From positions 124,001-188,000 of the forward strand of contig DHPF01000012.1 of NCBI GenBank assembly GCA_002407855.1: a stretch of 64,000 nucleotides of DNA. The letters run 5' to 3'. How positions within the stretch are numbered: position 1 is the first letter of the stretch; the number at the start of each line of letters is the position of its first letter. Shown in pieces: positions 55,102-64,000 of the stretch. Source of the DNA: Bacteroidales bacterium UBA5371 (lineage in GTDB: Bacteria; Bacteroidota; Bacteroidia; Bacteroidales; P3). The translations under genes were made by a program, and so were the position numbers. Below the pieces are notes generated by a model. The model worked only from the letters and a program-made list of their open reading frames with translations, was not told where the DNA came from and searched no databases.

Positions 55102-55776
55102 TTATCTTATAATATTATTTAATTTAGGTTTTATTAATGCTGGATTACCATATAATATTGAATTATTATCAACATCTTTAGTAATATTTGAAGACATACC
55201 AACGATATTATTATTTCCGAATTTAATTCCGTTTCTAAGGGAAGAATTTAATCCGATAAAATTTTCATTTCCAATTTTCAATCCACTTCCTACGCATACT
55301 TGACCTGCAAAATAATTATTATTTCCAATTTCAATATCATGACCCAATAAAGTTCCTGAATTTACTGTATTAAAATTTCCAATAATAGCATTACAATTTA
55401 CAACAACATTTGCAAGCAAAACATTTCCATAACCTAGTTTTGCAGATTTTGACATCATAACAGATGGATGAATAAAATTAGTGAACTTTTCTTGTGGAAT
55501 ATTTAAATTATATAATAATTGTGTTCTTTCTCTCATTACATCCGGACGATATAAAGAGTATATGAATTTTACATCTTTGAATTTTTCATACTTATCATAT
55601 AATTCTTGAATCCCACATAAAATTGGATAACCATTAATATCATCTCCATTAGATAGATCATCTAAAGCTAATCCAAGAACTTCTATATCTACCTCAAACC
55701 TCTTTTTTGCATCACATATTTGATCTGCAATTACTATTGCAGTTCCTCTTCCTCCAATTATTATTATTTTTTCCAT
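55102..55776 (-). CDS. NeuD/PglD-type sugar O- or N-acyltransferase
   Basis: A 224-residue protein. The N-terminal Rossmann-like PglD domain starts IIIIGGRGTAIVIADQI. The C-terminal left-handed beta-helix (about 100-224) has GNVLLANVVVNCNAIIGN and LLGHDIEIGNNNYFAG, with the catalytic His, and ends ILYGNPALIKPKL. It transfers an acyl group from a CoA ester to an amino or hydroxyl group of a nucleotide sugar. The neighbouring CoA enzymes suggest the donor may not be acetyl-CoA. Confidence 0.86.
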   Translation of the reverse strand: MEKIIIIGGRGTAIVIADQICDAKKRFEVDIEVLGLALDDLSNGDDINGYPILCGIQELYDKYEKFKDVKFIYSLYRPDVMRERTQLLYNLNIPQEKFTNFIHPSVMMSKSAKLGYGNVLLANVVVNCNAIIGNFNTVNSGTLLGHDIEIGNNNYFAGQVCVGSGLKIGNENFIGLNSSLRNGIKFGNNNIVGMSSNITKDVDNNSILYGNPALIKPKLNNIIR

Positions 55777-55785
55777 GACATATTA

Positions 55786-56718
55786 TTAGATTAATTTATA
55801 AAATTGCAAACTATCATACCTTTGGTCAATTGGCAAAAGCAGTAAATTATTTGTTAATTTGTATTCTAAATCTTCTTCCTTTGTCCAATCCATAACATTT
55901 GGCCAATAGGTTGCAACGAATATTTTATTTGCAATTAGTTTTTGTTTTAGTGCAATATCATTCGTTAGATATGGATAAACCATTGGAACATCAATATTCT
56001 TTAATGGAAGTTGAATTAGGTTTTTATCTTTTAGTTTTGATTCTAAATATAAGTAGTTTTCTATTCTTTTTGATTTAATTGAATTATAATCTATAGATGA
56101 TAAGATTTTATTTGTTAGATTTGACATTAATTTAATTGGTTGATTAATTAATGAGTCGTCATTTCTTTTAAAATCATTATATCCAAATTCTGCTGAAACA
56201 TCTATTCTTTTTAATAGGTGAGACATTCTTTCATAAGAATAGTCTTGTTTCAATTCAATATCTAATTTTTTATCAATATATAAATATCCCCCATCTGCTA
56301 TTCCAAAGAATTTTCTTGGAGAATAGAATGTATCAATTCCTTCTAATGGTTTTGCATAAAAAGCTTGGGCATTATCTACTATCAGTTGCTTTTTATAGAG
56401 TTTTGCTAATCTTTTTACGCAATCTTGTTTTAATCCAAAGTAATTAGTGTAAAGAAAGGCTTCATTACTATTTAAATTATAATCCTTGATTGGTTCTAGA
56501 ACTTGATTTATACTATAAAACTCAAACTCAATATGTAGCTTTGTTATAGGTTCAAGTATAACCTCACAAGTATAATATGGTATATATACTTTTTTATAGT
56601 TTCTTACCCTTAAAACATATTCAAAGCAATTACGAGCTGAATTTAAACAAAGAGCATCTTTATGATAATGATCTCCTTGTTTTAATTCTAAACCAAAATA
56701 TCCACCAATTGCATCCAC
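55786..56718 (-). CDS. Short DegT-like PLP-fold protein
   Basis: A 310-residue protein, shorter than the usual 370. IPYYTCEVILEPI, LYTNYFGL and LIVDNAQAFYAKPL correspond to the DegT/DnrJ aminotransferase fold. The lysine expected to bind PLP is in SPRKFFGIADGGYLYID (about 133-149). The sugar-aminotransferase assignment is therefore likely but not certain. It abuts the ATP-grasp gene with no spacer. Confidence 0.72.
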   Translation of the reverse strand: MDAIGGYFGLELKQGDHYHKDALCLNSARNCFEYVLRVRNYKKVYIPYYTCEVILEPITKLHIEFEFYSINQVLEPIKDYNLNSNEAFLYTNYFGLKQDCVKRLAKLYKKQLIVDNAQAFYAKPLEGIDTFYSPRKFFGIADGGYLYIDKKLDIELKQDYSYERMSHLLKRIDVSAEFGYNDFKRNDDSLINQPIKLMSNLTNKILSSIDYNSIKSKRIENYLYLESKLKDKNLIQLPLKNIDVPMVYPYLTNDIALKQKLIANKIFVATYWPNVMDWTKEEDLEYKLTNNLLLLPIDQRYDSLQFYKLI

Positions 56719-57921
56719 TTACTCTACAATTACTTTTAACCAACTTTCTTGATTGCTTAAAGCTTTTTCCAATTCTTCTTTAGTCTCAAATTTTAAAACC
56801 AAAGTTCCAATTGCGTCATTAGCCCCATTAAAGGAATTTACTTTATCTCCTTTTTCTACCCATAAATCTTCTTGAAAGAGATTTTTCTCTTTTATCCCTT
56901 TTTCTATTTCAAGCCTTTCAAATTTTCCTTCTTTTTCAGAATGCAAAATTATTTCTGCCCAATGGCCATTATATGGCTTTTGTTCTATTCCAATAATTTC
57001 ATCACCAATTGAGGCTCTCACTGCATTTTCTATCATATCAACTCCTGTAGCAAAACGCAACATTTCAGCTAATCTATTTCCTCCTCCTCTTGGTGAAACC
57101 TCCATTATGTAAGTTTTTCCATTCTTTCCAACACGGGTTTCAATATTATAAATTGATGTTCTCATATTCAAAAGGCCTAATAGTCTTTGAATATCATTGC
57201 TCAATTCTTTTTCTTGCAATTCTGTCATTGTTGAAGGCCAACTATAGGCAGAAGGGGTGTAAGGATTAGCAGCATTATCATCAAAACGTTGAGCAGAAAA
57301 AGAAACAAATTTTAATTCTCCATTTACTGAAAAACAATCTGTGTCGGAAGAGCATCCTTGCTTTTCTATAAATTCTTCAATAATTATTTGTTTTGAAAGT
57401 GAATTATTTAATGCGAATTCCACAGCCTTTCTTAAGTTTTCAATATTCTCAACTTTTGTTACTCCCTTACTACCAGCTGAATCGGCAGGTTTTACAATAA
57501 TAGGCCAAGTAAAATAATCCTTATCATTTAATGCATCAATATAATTTGAATATCCTTTTGATTTCGGAACATTAAATCCATTATCTTCTAAGAACTTTCT
57601 AAAAAGATTTTTATTTTGAAGAATTGATACAGACTCAAATGAACCAGAATGTGGCATGTTTAATTGTTCGGCAACATAAGCAGCAGTAACAACACCCGGA
57701 TCAACTGCAAAAGACATTATACCATCAATCTTTTCCTCTTTTGCAATTTTCAAGATTGCTTCCTTATCAATTATACTTGCATTAATATATTTATCAGAAT
57801 ATTTATGAGCAATATTATCAGGTATATAATCACAAGTAATTACATAATATCCTAAATTATGAGCGGACTCAATAACCGGTAATAAATATCTTAATCCTCC
57901 TAAGAGCAGTATCTTTTTCAT
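56719..57921 (-). CDS. ATP-grasp carboxylate-amine ligase
   Basis: A 400-residue ATP-grasp enzyme. The pre-ATP-grasp domain starts LLLGGLRYLLPVIESAH. The ATP-grasp core has WPIIVKPADSAGSKGVTKV, IIIEEFIEKQGCSSDTD and METAL-site YIMEVSPRGGGNRLAEML. It joins a carboxylate to an amine with ATP hydrolysis. It may couple an amino acid or the acyl product of the CitE/MaoC enzymes to an amino sugar. The exact reaction is inferred. Confidence 0.88.
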   Translation of the reverse strand: MKKILLLGGLRYLLPVIESAHNLGYYVITCDYIPDNIAHKYSDKYINASIIDKEAILKIAKEEKIDGIMSFAVDPGVVTAAYVAEQLNMPHSGSFESVSILQNKNLFRKFLEDNGFNVPKSKGYSNYIDALNDKDYFTWPIIVKPADSAGSKGVTKVENIENLRKAVEFALNNSLSKQIIIEEFIEKQGCSSDTDCFSVNGELKFVSFSAQRFDDNAANPYTPSAYSWPSTMTELQEKELSNDIQRLLGLLNMRTSIYNIETRVGKNGKTYIMEVSPRGGGNRLAEMLRFATGVDMIENAVRASIGDEIIGIEQKPYNGHWAEIILHSEKEGKFERLEIEKGIKEKNLFQEDLWVEKGDKVNSFNGANDAIGTLVLKFETKEELEKALSNQESWLKVIVE

Positions 57922-57922
57922 T

Positions 57923-59032
57923 CTATTTTAATATCACATTAATTACTCTTTCAACATCCTCCAATTCTAAATTATCATAGATTGGCAAACAAATTACTTG
58001 TTCTGCTACCTTATTTGCTATTGGAAGATTTGAAGGTTTGGCTGAATCCAATTCTCTATAAGTGGAGAAATCAGATATTAGAGGATAGAAATACCTTCTT
58101 CCAAAAATATTCTTGCCTTTCAACTTGTAATATAGTTCATCTCTTGTCATTCCATATTCTTTTTCATCCACAAATATTGGAAAATAGGAATAATTATGTC
58201 GTACTCCTTCAATATCGATTAAGAAACTTATTCCTTTTACTTGCTTTAATCCTTCTCTATATGTATTGGCAATAATCTTTCGGTTTTCTATTGTTTTATC
58301 AACATATTTAAGGTTTAAAAGTCCATAAGCTGCACGAACTTCATCCATTTTTGCATTTATTCCTGGTGCTACTACTTCTGTTTCACCTGCAAATCCAAAA
58401 TTCTTAAGGTAGTCTATTCTTTGTTTGGTTTTTTCATCTTTGCAAACTAAGGCTCCACCCTCAACAGTATTATAGGTTTTGGTTGCATGAAAACTTAGGG
58501 TGGACATATCTCCATAATTTAGAATAGACTCACCATTTACTCTTACACCAAAGGCATGAGCAGCATCATAGATTATTTTTAATCCATATTTATCTGCTAT
58601 TGCTTGAATTTCCTCAATATTGCAAGGATTTCCATATACATGTACTGGCATAATTGCAGTAGTCTTTGGTGTTATTGCTCTTTCAATTTTATGAGGATCT
58701 AAGTTTAAGGTTAGAGGGTCAATATCAACAAATACTGGTTTGATACCATTCCACCAAAGTGCATGTGTTGTTGCAACAAAACTATATGGAGTTGTTATAA
58801 CCTCTCCTGTTATTCTAAGAGCTTGCAATGCAGTTATAAGAGGAAGGGTTCCGTTTGTAAAAACAGAGATATATTTAACTCCCAAATATTCGCAAAGAGC
58901 CTCCTCTAATTGCTTATGAAATTGTCCATTATTGGTTATCCACTTAGATGCCCAAATTTTTTCTAAATAAGGAATGAACTCTTCAAGAGGTGGTAATAAT
59001 GGAGATGTTACTGTTATTTGTTTATCTTCCAT
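57923..59032 (-). CDS. DegT/DnrJ/EryC1-family sugar aminotransferase
   Basis: A 369-residue PLP enzyme. The PLP-binding Lys is in FHATKTYNTVEGGALV (about residue 184), with VFTNGTLPLITALQAL and IYDAAHAFGV upstream. GRRYFYPLISDFSTYREL near the C-terminus is usual for VioA/FdtB-like nucleotide-4- or 3-keto-sugar aminotransferases. It makes an amino sugar. It overlaps the flippase gene by 19 bp. Confidence 0.9.
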   Translation of the reverse strand: MEDKQITVTSPLLPPLEEFIPYLEKIWASKWITNNGQFHKQLEEALCEYLGVKYISVFTNGTLPLITALQALRITGEVITTPYSFVATTHALWWNGIKPVFVDIDPLTLNLDPHKIERAITPKTTAIMPVHVYGNPCNIEEIQAIADKYGLKIIYDAAHAFGVRVNGESILNYGDMSTLSFHATKTYNTVEGGALVCKDEKTKQRIDYLKNFGFAGETEVVAPGINAKMDEVRAAYGLLNLKYVDKTIENRKIIANTYREGLKQVKGISFLIDIEGVRHNYSYFPIFVDEKEYGMTRDELYYKLKGKNIFGRRYFYPLISDFSTYRELDSAKPSNLPIANKVAEQVICLPIYDNLELEDVERVINVILK

Positions 59033-60480
59033 TTAAGAATTTTATTAATGGTTGATACTATTATTTCTTTTAATTCTAAATATTCATTCATTTTAGTTTT
59101 TTCTCCAATTGCAAAGATAATTAGAAATCCAATCATAATTTGGAGTGGTAATAATATAAATGGAGAAATGCTAATAAAAGATATTGACCATAGAATTGCA
59201 GCCATTAGAAAAGCCATTAGAAAAGAAGGTAGAATATCTTTTATCTGTTCCATTATTCCATAATTCAAATCTCTTCCTGAATAATATGAATTAAGATAAT
59301 AGCAAATAAAACCAACAAAAACAGACCCCCAAAGCATTGCATTTATATTAACAAAAATACCTAATAGAATTGGACCTACTGCAATTGTTTTTTTTATAAT
59401 TTCTAAGATAAGGAATAAGTCTGAACGTCCTTTAACTTGTAGCATATTTAAATTTATTGCATGAAGTGGAATTAGCATTGCTGAAAAACATATTATTTGA
59501 AGAAATTCCACTGATGGCAGCCATTTCTCTCCTATCAGCACTAATACCATTGGTTTGGCAACAGCAGCCAATCCCAACATAAGCACAAAAGTTATCAACA
59601 TGGTTGATTTAATGACCTTCTTATATGCTTGTTTTAGTCTTTCATTATCATCTTGAATGGAACTAAGTACAGGATAACTTACTCTTTGTACTACACTTGT
59701 AAGATTTGATGAAAAAATATCAGTAAATTGTTTTCCTCTTGTAAACTGACCTAAATCAGATGTTGAATAAAATTTTCCAATAATTACCTGATATAATTGT
59801 TCCCATATTGTATTTATCAATCCTGAAACTAATAATTTCCATCCAAATCCGAATAATTCTTTAAAACTATTAATTGAAAATTCTAACTTTGGCAACCATT
59901 TATTAAATATCCAAAGAAATATTGTGTTTAATAATTGTCTTGATATTTGTTGTGCAACCAAACTCCATACCCCAAAACCTGTCAATGCCATTCCAATTCC
60001 AATCACTCCACTTGAAATGGATGCAATTATGGATATTTTTGTTTGAGTTTTAAAATCAACTCTTTTTACTAATAAAGTTCTTTGAACTAAGGCAAAAGCA
60101 TTTATTAATACTATTACCGACATTGCTCTTGTTAGAGGTACAAGTTGAGGCTCTTTAAAGAAAGTCCCAACAAAGGGAGCTAGAAAAAATAATCCAAGAA
60201 ATAAAGCTCCACTTAGAATTAAATTAAATATAAAAGCTGTATTATAATCAATATGGGTTGCGTTATTCTTTCTTATTAGTGCATTTGAAAATCCAGAATC
60301 TACTATAGAGTTAAAAACTGCTATAAATATTGAGATAATCCCAATTAATCCAAATTCTTTAGGGGTTAGTATTCTTGCTAAGATAATTCCAACAAGAAAA
60401 GTAATACCAGAACCGGCAATATTATCAACAAAGCTCCAACTTACTCCTTTAATTGTTTTGTTTTTTAGTGATTCGGACAT
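59014..60480 (-). CDS. Wzx-type polysaccharide flippase
   Basis: A 488-residue MOP-superfamily protein with about fourteen hydrophobic helices. GVSWSFVDNIAGSGITFLVGIILARILTPKEFGLIG at the start and GKFYSTSDLGQFTRGKQFTD are typical of the lipopolysaccharide/teichuronic-type branch (WzxC-like). It moves lipid-linked repeat units across the inner membrane. The locus is thus Wzx/Wzy-dependent. A short 8-bp repeat (TTGAGGTG) lies just upstream at about 60514-60537. Confidence 0.88.
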   Translation of the reverse strand: MSESLKNKTIKGVSWSFVDNIAGSGITFLVGIILARILTPKEFGLIGIISIFIAVFNSIVDSGFSNALIRKNNATHIDYNTAFIFNLILSGALFLGLFFLAPFVGTFFKEPQLVPLTRAMSVIVLINAFALVQRTLLVKRVDFKTQTKISIIASISSGVIGIGMALTGFGVWSLVAQQISRQLLNTIFLWIFNKWLPKLEFSINSFKELFGFGWKLLVSGLINTIWEQLYQVIIGKFYSTSDLGQFTRGKQFTDIFSSNLTSVVQRVSYPVLSSIQDDNERLKQAYKKVIKSTMLITFVLMLGLAAVAKPMVLVLIGEKWLPSVEFLQIICFSAMLIPLHAINLNMLQVKGRSDLFLILEIIKKTIAVGPILLGIFVNINAMLWGSVFVGFICYYLNSYYSGRDLNYGIMEQIKDILPSFLMAFLMAAILWSISFISISPFILLPLQIMIGFLIIFAIGEKTKMNEYLELKEIIVSTINKILKWKINK

Positions 60481-60538
60481 TTAGTTTATTTGTAAGTTTT
60501 AAAATTTATTTGTTGAGGTGTTGAGGTGTTAAGTTGTT

Positions 60539-61807
60539 TTATAACCTACCATCAATTATCTCCTTAGGCAATACTGATTTTACATCATATATTACTGATT
60601 GTGGGTTTTGATATTCCTTTAAATTTAAGGTTTCAAATTCTTTATGTGCTACTGCAAGGATAATTGTGTCGTATTGTTCTTTTGGTAGGGTTGTGGTTAT
60701 TTCTACGTTATACTCGTGTTTAACTTCTTCTGGGTTTGCCCATGGGTCGTAGATGGTTATGTTTTTGGTGTATGGTTCAAGGGTGTGAACTATATCTACT
60801 ACTTTTGTATTGCGTATGTCGGGGCAGTTTTCTTTGAAGGTTATGCCTAAGATTAGTACTTTGGCGTCTTTTACCATTACTCCTTTATGGTTCATTAGTT
60901 TTATTACACGATTGGCTACGTATTCTCCCATATTGTCGTTTAGTCGTCTTGCATCGGTCATTAATCTTGGCAATACTCCATAGACTTGTGCTTTTTGGAT
61001 TAGGTAGTATGGGTCTACAGATATGCAGTGTCCGCCTACTAAGCCTGGTTTTAGTTTAATGAAGTTCCATTTGGAGGCTGCTGCTTCTATTGCATCGTTA
61101 GTGTCTATACCCATTGCATTGAATATTTTTGCTAACTCGTTCATAAAGGCTATGTTTACGTCTCTTTGTGAGTTTTCGATTATCTTCGATGCTTCTGCTA
61201 CTCTTATGCTTGTGGCTAAGTGGGTTCCATTGATTAGAACTGCATTGTAAGTATCATCTACTATCTTTGCTATTTCAGGTGTTGAGCCTGAGGTTACCTT
61301 GCGTATCTTTTCTACTGTGTGTTCTTTGTCGCCTGGGTTTATTCTTTCTGGTGAGTAGCCTGCGAAAAAGTCTTGGTTGAATTTCAATCCTGAGATTTTT
61401 TCTACTACTGGCAAACATTCTTCTTCGGTTACTCCTGGATAGACTGTGGATTCATATACTACTATATCTCCTTTTTTGATTACCTTACCTACTGTTTCGG
61501 ATGCTTTGTAAAGGGGTGTGAGGTCTGGATTATTATGTCTATCTACTGGGGTTGGTACTGTTACGACATAGAAATTGCACTCACGTATCTTATCTAAATC
61601 GGTTGTGCAAACAAAATTATGTTTGTCGATGGCCTCTTGCAATAGGGCATCTTCCACCTCAAGGGTGTCGTCTATGCCTTGCATTAGGCGGTTTACTCTT
61701 TCTTGGTTAATGTCGTATCCTATGGTTGGAAATTTGGTTGAAAACAACCTTGCTAATGGTAAACCTACATAGCCTAAACCAATTACTGCTATTTTTATAT
61801 CTTTCAT
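60539..61807 (-). CDS. Nucleotide-sugar dehydrogenase (WbpO/TviB type)
   Basis: A 422-residue UDP-sugar 6-dehydrogenase. NAD loop GLGYVGLPLA (about 10-19), FFAGYSPERINPGD, KPGLVGGHCISVDPYYL (catalytic Cys about residue 260) and an ITFKENCPDIRNTKV ring of conserved residues are present. It oxidises a UDP-HexNAc to a uronic acid; with WecB present, UDP-ManNAcA is possible, but the TviB group uses UDP-GlcNAc or UDP-GalNAc. Base composition is clearly richer in G+C than its neighbours. Confidence 0.9.
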   Translation of the reverse strand: MKDIKIAVIGLGYVGLPLARLFSTKFPTIGYDINQERVNRLMQGIDDTLEVEDALLQEAIDKHNFVCTTDLDKIRECNFYVVTVPTPVDRHNNPDLTPLYKASETVGKVIKKGDIVVYESTVYPGVTEEECLPVVEKISGLKFNQDFFAGYSPERINPGDKEHTVEKIRKVTSGSTPEIAKIVDDTYNAVLINGTHLATSIRVAEASKIIENSQRDVNIAFMNELAKIFNAMGIDTNDAIEAAASKWNFIKLKPGLVGGHCISVDPYYLIQKAQVYGVLPRLMTDARRLNDNMGEYVANRVIKLMNHKGVMVKDAKVLILGITFKENCPDIRNTKVVDIVHTLEPYTKNITIYDPWANPEEVKHEYNVEITTTLPKEQYDTIILAVAHKEFETLNLKEYQNPQSVIYDVKSVLPKEIIDGRL

Positions 61808-62185
61808 TTTTATATTTTTTCTTTCTTTTTATACTTACTTTTCGCTTCGTGGCTCTCGAGCTTTGCTCTTCGGGTCTCTTGATAGAAAAGTAACAAAAGA
61901 TCAAGACTGTTCGAATTTTCAGTTAAGAAATTAAATTCAAAATGTCATTTGAACTACTTCGTTATTTTTTGGGTTTGCCGTATTACTGCTTCTCATAGCC
62001 ACAGAATTACCTTTAATAGCAAAGCTCTATCAGTTACAATATTTTGCTGACAGATTAATAAATTGCAAATGTAAGAATTCTTTTTTATATATTAGCTACA
62101 TAAAAGCTGTGTTTTATTAGAACATTTTAACAAATACTGATGTATAGTGTTTTTACTTATTGATACTTCTTACACTTTTATTATA
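61808..62185. other. Intergenic region with -7 box and dispersed element
   Basis: No gene is seen in these 378 bp. A -7 box (TACATTTG, minus strand, 62066-62073) suggests a promoter for the dehydrogenase and the genes after it. The segment 61841-61875 resembles 37701-37735. The 65-codon frame at 61707-61904 is considered chance. Confidence 0.5.
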
Positions 62186-63880
62186 TTAATATAAAGGCTC
62201 CATTTTAGTGATTGGACTTCCAAATAGCATTTTTGGATAAACATTGGTATGAATATCAAACGAAACATCCAACAGATATGCTTGGCTTGGGTCTTCCCAT
62301 AGTTTTCTTAAACCTTCAGCTATTTGCTCTTCTGTTTCTATTTTTGAAGCGTTAATACCATAAGCATTGGCTATGGATACAAAATCAGGTTCTGAATAAC
62401 CCCAAACTGTTGCTGCATAATTGCTCTCAAAATAACTATCTTGAAATTGTCGTATCATTCCCAAACAATGATTGTTCATTATTACAATTTTTATTGGGAG
62501 GTTATTTCTTTTGATTGTCTGTAATTCTTGAATATTAATCTGAAAACCTCCATCACCAACAATACATAAAATCGGTTCTCTATTGAGAGCAAAACAAGCT
62601 CCTATGGCTGCTGGAAGTGCATATCCCATTGCTCCCATCCCTCCTGATGTTAAAAAGAACTGCTCTCTACCTAATTCTATGGATTGTGCCACCCACATCT
62701 GATTACTCCCAACATCTGTTGAGATAGCCTTTGCTTTTTTTGAATATTCTGATAAGGAATGAATAAACTTATTAGGATTTAGTCCTTTTATGTCAGATAG
62801 CTCATCTATATCTCCACGTTCTAATCTTTTTTCTTCAATTTCCTTATACCAATTATTATAATTTACCTCCCATTTTTCTACTTTTAGAAACGCTTGCAAA
62901 AAAGTAAATACATCTGAACAAAGCACCTTTGATGTAGTAAATCTGTTATTTAATTCTCCTTCTTCTACATCTATATGATATATTGTTTTACCAAGAATAA
63001 AAGAATCTATATCTACTCCTGTTTGGCGTAAATCTAATCTGCTCCCTAAAACCAAAAGCAAATCACAAGAACCCATAGCATAATTAGCCCATCTATTTCC
63101 ATAAGAACCAATAAATCCAATTCTATTAGGATGATTATAAGGTATTACATCTATACCATTAAGCGAAGTAACTACTGGTAGGTTATGTTTTTCAACTAAT
63201 TCTAATAATTCGCTTGTAGCATTTGCAGCACGTACTCCCCTGCCTGCAAGTAATAAAGGTTTCTTGCTTTGATGTAAAGCTTTGGTTAGTTCTGTTATAA
63301 AGTCTTCTGTTTGAGAATTAGTTTTTGGCTTTAAGACTATTTCTTTATCTTCCTTAAACTCTTCACATTCTTGGTGCTGAATATTCATAGGAATATCTAT
63401 CAAAACAGGACCTTGACGCCCTTGCATTGAAATAGAATAAGCTTCTTTGAAAATTACAGGAATATCTTTTGCATCTTTTACAGCATAGGCAGCCTTCGTA
63501 ATAGGTTTAATTATGGAGACTATATCTGTTTCCTGAAATCCAAGTTGGCGTATGGGACGATTGCCTTTTTGCTCATTAGTATTTACTTGACCTGTTATAA
63601 AAATGGCTGGAACCGAATCAAAATAACAATTACCAATACCTGTAATAAGATTGGTTGCACCTGGACCACTGGTAGCTAATGCAACACCTGGCTGATTTTT
63701 AACTCTTGCGTAAGCATCAGCTGCCATTGCTGCTGCTTGTTCGTGATGAACGCTAACTATTGTAAACTCATTCTTATACATTTCATCAATCAAATGAGTT
63801 ATCATTCCTCCTTGTAATTCAAAAACAGTATCAATCCCTTTTGATTTCAAAAATTGAGCTATATATGTAACTACCTTCAT
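62186..63880 (-). CDS. Acetolactate-synthase-like TPP enzyme
   Basis: A 564-residue thiamine-diphosphate enzyme of the acetohydroxyacid synthase type. The activating Glu lies in VHHEQAAAMAADAYAR (about 43-58). A GPGATNLITGIGNCYFDSVP stretch follows, and the TPP motif is GDGGFQINIQELQ...MNN (about 435-465). No regulatory subunit is beside it. In polysaccharide loci such enzymes have been found making branched or unusual acyl or sugar units. A role in branched amino-acid synthesis cannot be excluded. Confidence 0.82.
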   Translation of the reverse strand: MKVVTYIAQFLKSKGIDTVFELQGGMITHLIDEMYKNEFTIVSVHHEQAAAMAADAYARVKNQPGVALATSGPGATNLITGIGNCYFDSVPAIFITGQVNTNEQKGNRPIRQLGFQETDIVSIIKPITKAAYAVKDAKDIPVIFKEAYSISMQGRQGPVLIDIPMNIQHQECEEFKEDKEIVLKPKTNSQTEDFITELTKALHQSKKPLLLAGRGVRAANATSELLELVEKHNLPVVTSLNGIDVIPYNHPNRIGFIGSYGNRWANYAMGSCDLLLVLGSRLDLRQTGVDIDSFILGKTIYHIDVEEGELNNRFTTSKVLCSDVFTFLQAFLKVEKWEVNYNNWYKEIEEKRLERGDIDELSDIKGLNPNKFIHSLSEYSKKAKAISTDVGSNQMWVAQSIELGREQFFLTSGGMGAMGYALPAAIGACFALNREPILCIVGDGGFQINIQELQTIKRNNLPIKIVIMNNHCLGMIRQFQDSYFESNYAATVWGYSEPDFVSIANAYGINASKIETEEQIAEGLRKLWEDPSQAYLLDVSFDIHTNVYPKMLFGSPITKMEPLY

Positions 63881-63882
63881 TT

Positions 63883-64000
63883 TTAATTGCTTTTGTAATT
63901 TGATATTATTTTCATAATTGTTTCTTCCAAAGGTTCTATGCTTAAAGTCCCAAATGTTTTATCAAATTTGTTAGAAGAACCAACCATAAACATATTTTGA
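63883..64000 (-). CDS. 3' end of an unidentified gene (partial)
   Basis: The last 38 codons of a gene running off the window, with translation MFMVGSSNKFDKTFG and EPLEETIMKIIS visible. Its stop lies 2 bp before the TPP enzyme start, so they are cotranscribed. It is too short for a family assignment. Confidence 0.6.
   Translation of the reverse strand, partial: QNMFMVGSSNKFDKTFGTLSIEPLEETIMKIISNYKSN

Noticed and set aside
61707..61904. 65-codon minus-strand frame over the dehydrogenase start
   Set aside because: Out of frame with the dehydrogenase N-terminus and runs through a dispersed repeat.

Overview
This AT-rich window (roughly 30% GC by eye) comes from a chromosome of a member of the Bacteroidota, most likely Bacteroidales-like. 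The evidence is type IX secretion type-B sorting domains, PUR-family DUF3276, DUF5683, DUF4199, DUF3109 and PCMD proteins, a Firmicute-type class III fructose-bisphosphatase, HU-related DNA-binding proteins next to a capsule locus, TAnnTTTG -7 promoter boxes, and start codons mostly without Shine-Dalgarno sequences. Species cannot be named from the sequence alone. No tRNA, CRISPR array, transposase or riboswitch was seen.

Bases 1-35,200 are mainly housekeeping. They hold an ECF sigma/anti-sigma-like pair, RNase P RNA, a YggS-family PLP protein, the parA-parB-DUF5683 operon, a pyrophosphate-type phosphofructokinase beside fructose-bisphosphatase, a menA operon, uvrA-ubiE, floA and nfeD separated by a large T9SS-exported adhesin-like protein, clpS, argS, dapD, mnmA, the heptose genes gmhA and gmhB, a dolichol-phosphate-mannose-synthase-like glycosyltransferase, and envelope proteins including an OmpA.

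Bases 35,300-64,000 are one long minus-strand surface-polysaccharide locus running right to left. It encodes precursor synthesis: GDP-L-fucose (gmd, fcl), UDP-L-FucNAc (capE, capF, capG), UDP-ManNAc (wecB), a nucleotide-sugar dehydrogenase and two DegT-family enzymes. It also has glycosyltransferases, a Wzx flippase, an EpsG-like Wzy polymerase, acetyltransferases, and an unusual CitE/MaoC/ATP-grasp/NeuD group that may make a non-sugar decoration. Two HU-like genes sit inside the locus behind a stack of helically phased tandem repeats.

The most interesting region is 38.7-41.8 kb. A tightly overlapping three-gene cassette (an unknown cytoplasmic protein, a four-helix membrane protein and an NA37-type nucleoid-associated protein) lies exactly between the C-terminal stub of a sugar epimerase and the C-terminal stub of an initiating sugar transferase. 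The cassette appears to have replaced the two capsule genes, and its gene types suggest a mobile, possibly defensive, module.

Three repeat systems also stand out. A 21-bp-period repeat (core TTAGAATCAAG) occurs at five loci, and in one of them it is translated in frame inside mnmA. Inverted CCACGGATT/AATCCGTGG repeats embrace a GxxExxY (PD-(D/E)XK-like) gene and recur 2 kb away at a site without the gene. Heptanucleotide tracts lie inside capE, capF and wecB and could make capsule synthesis phase-variable.
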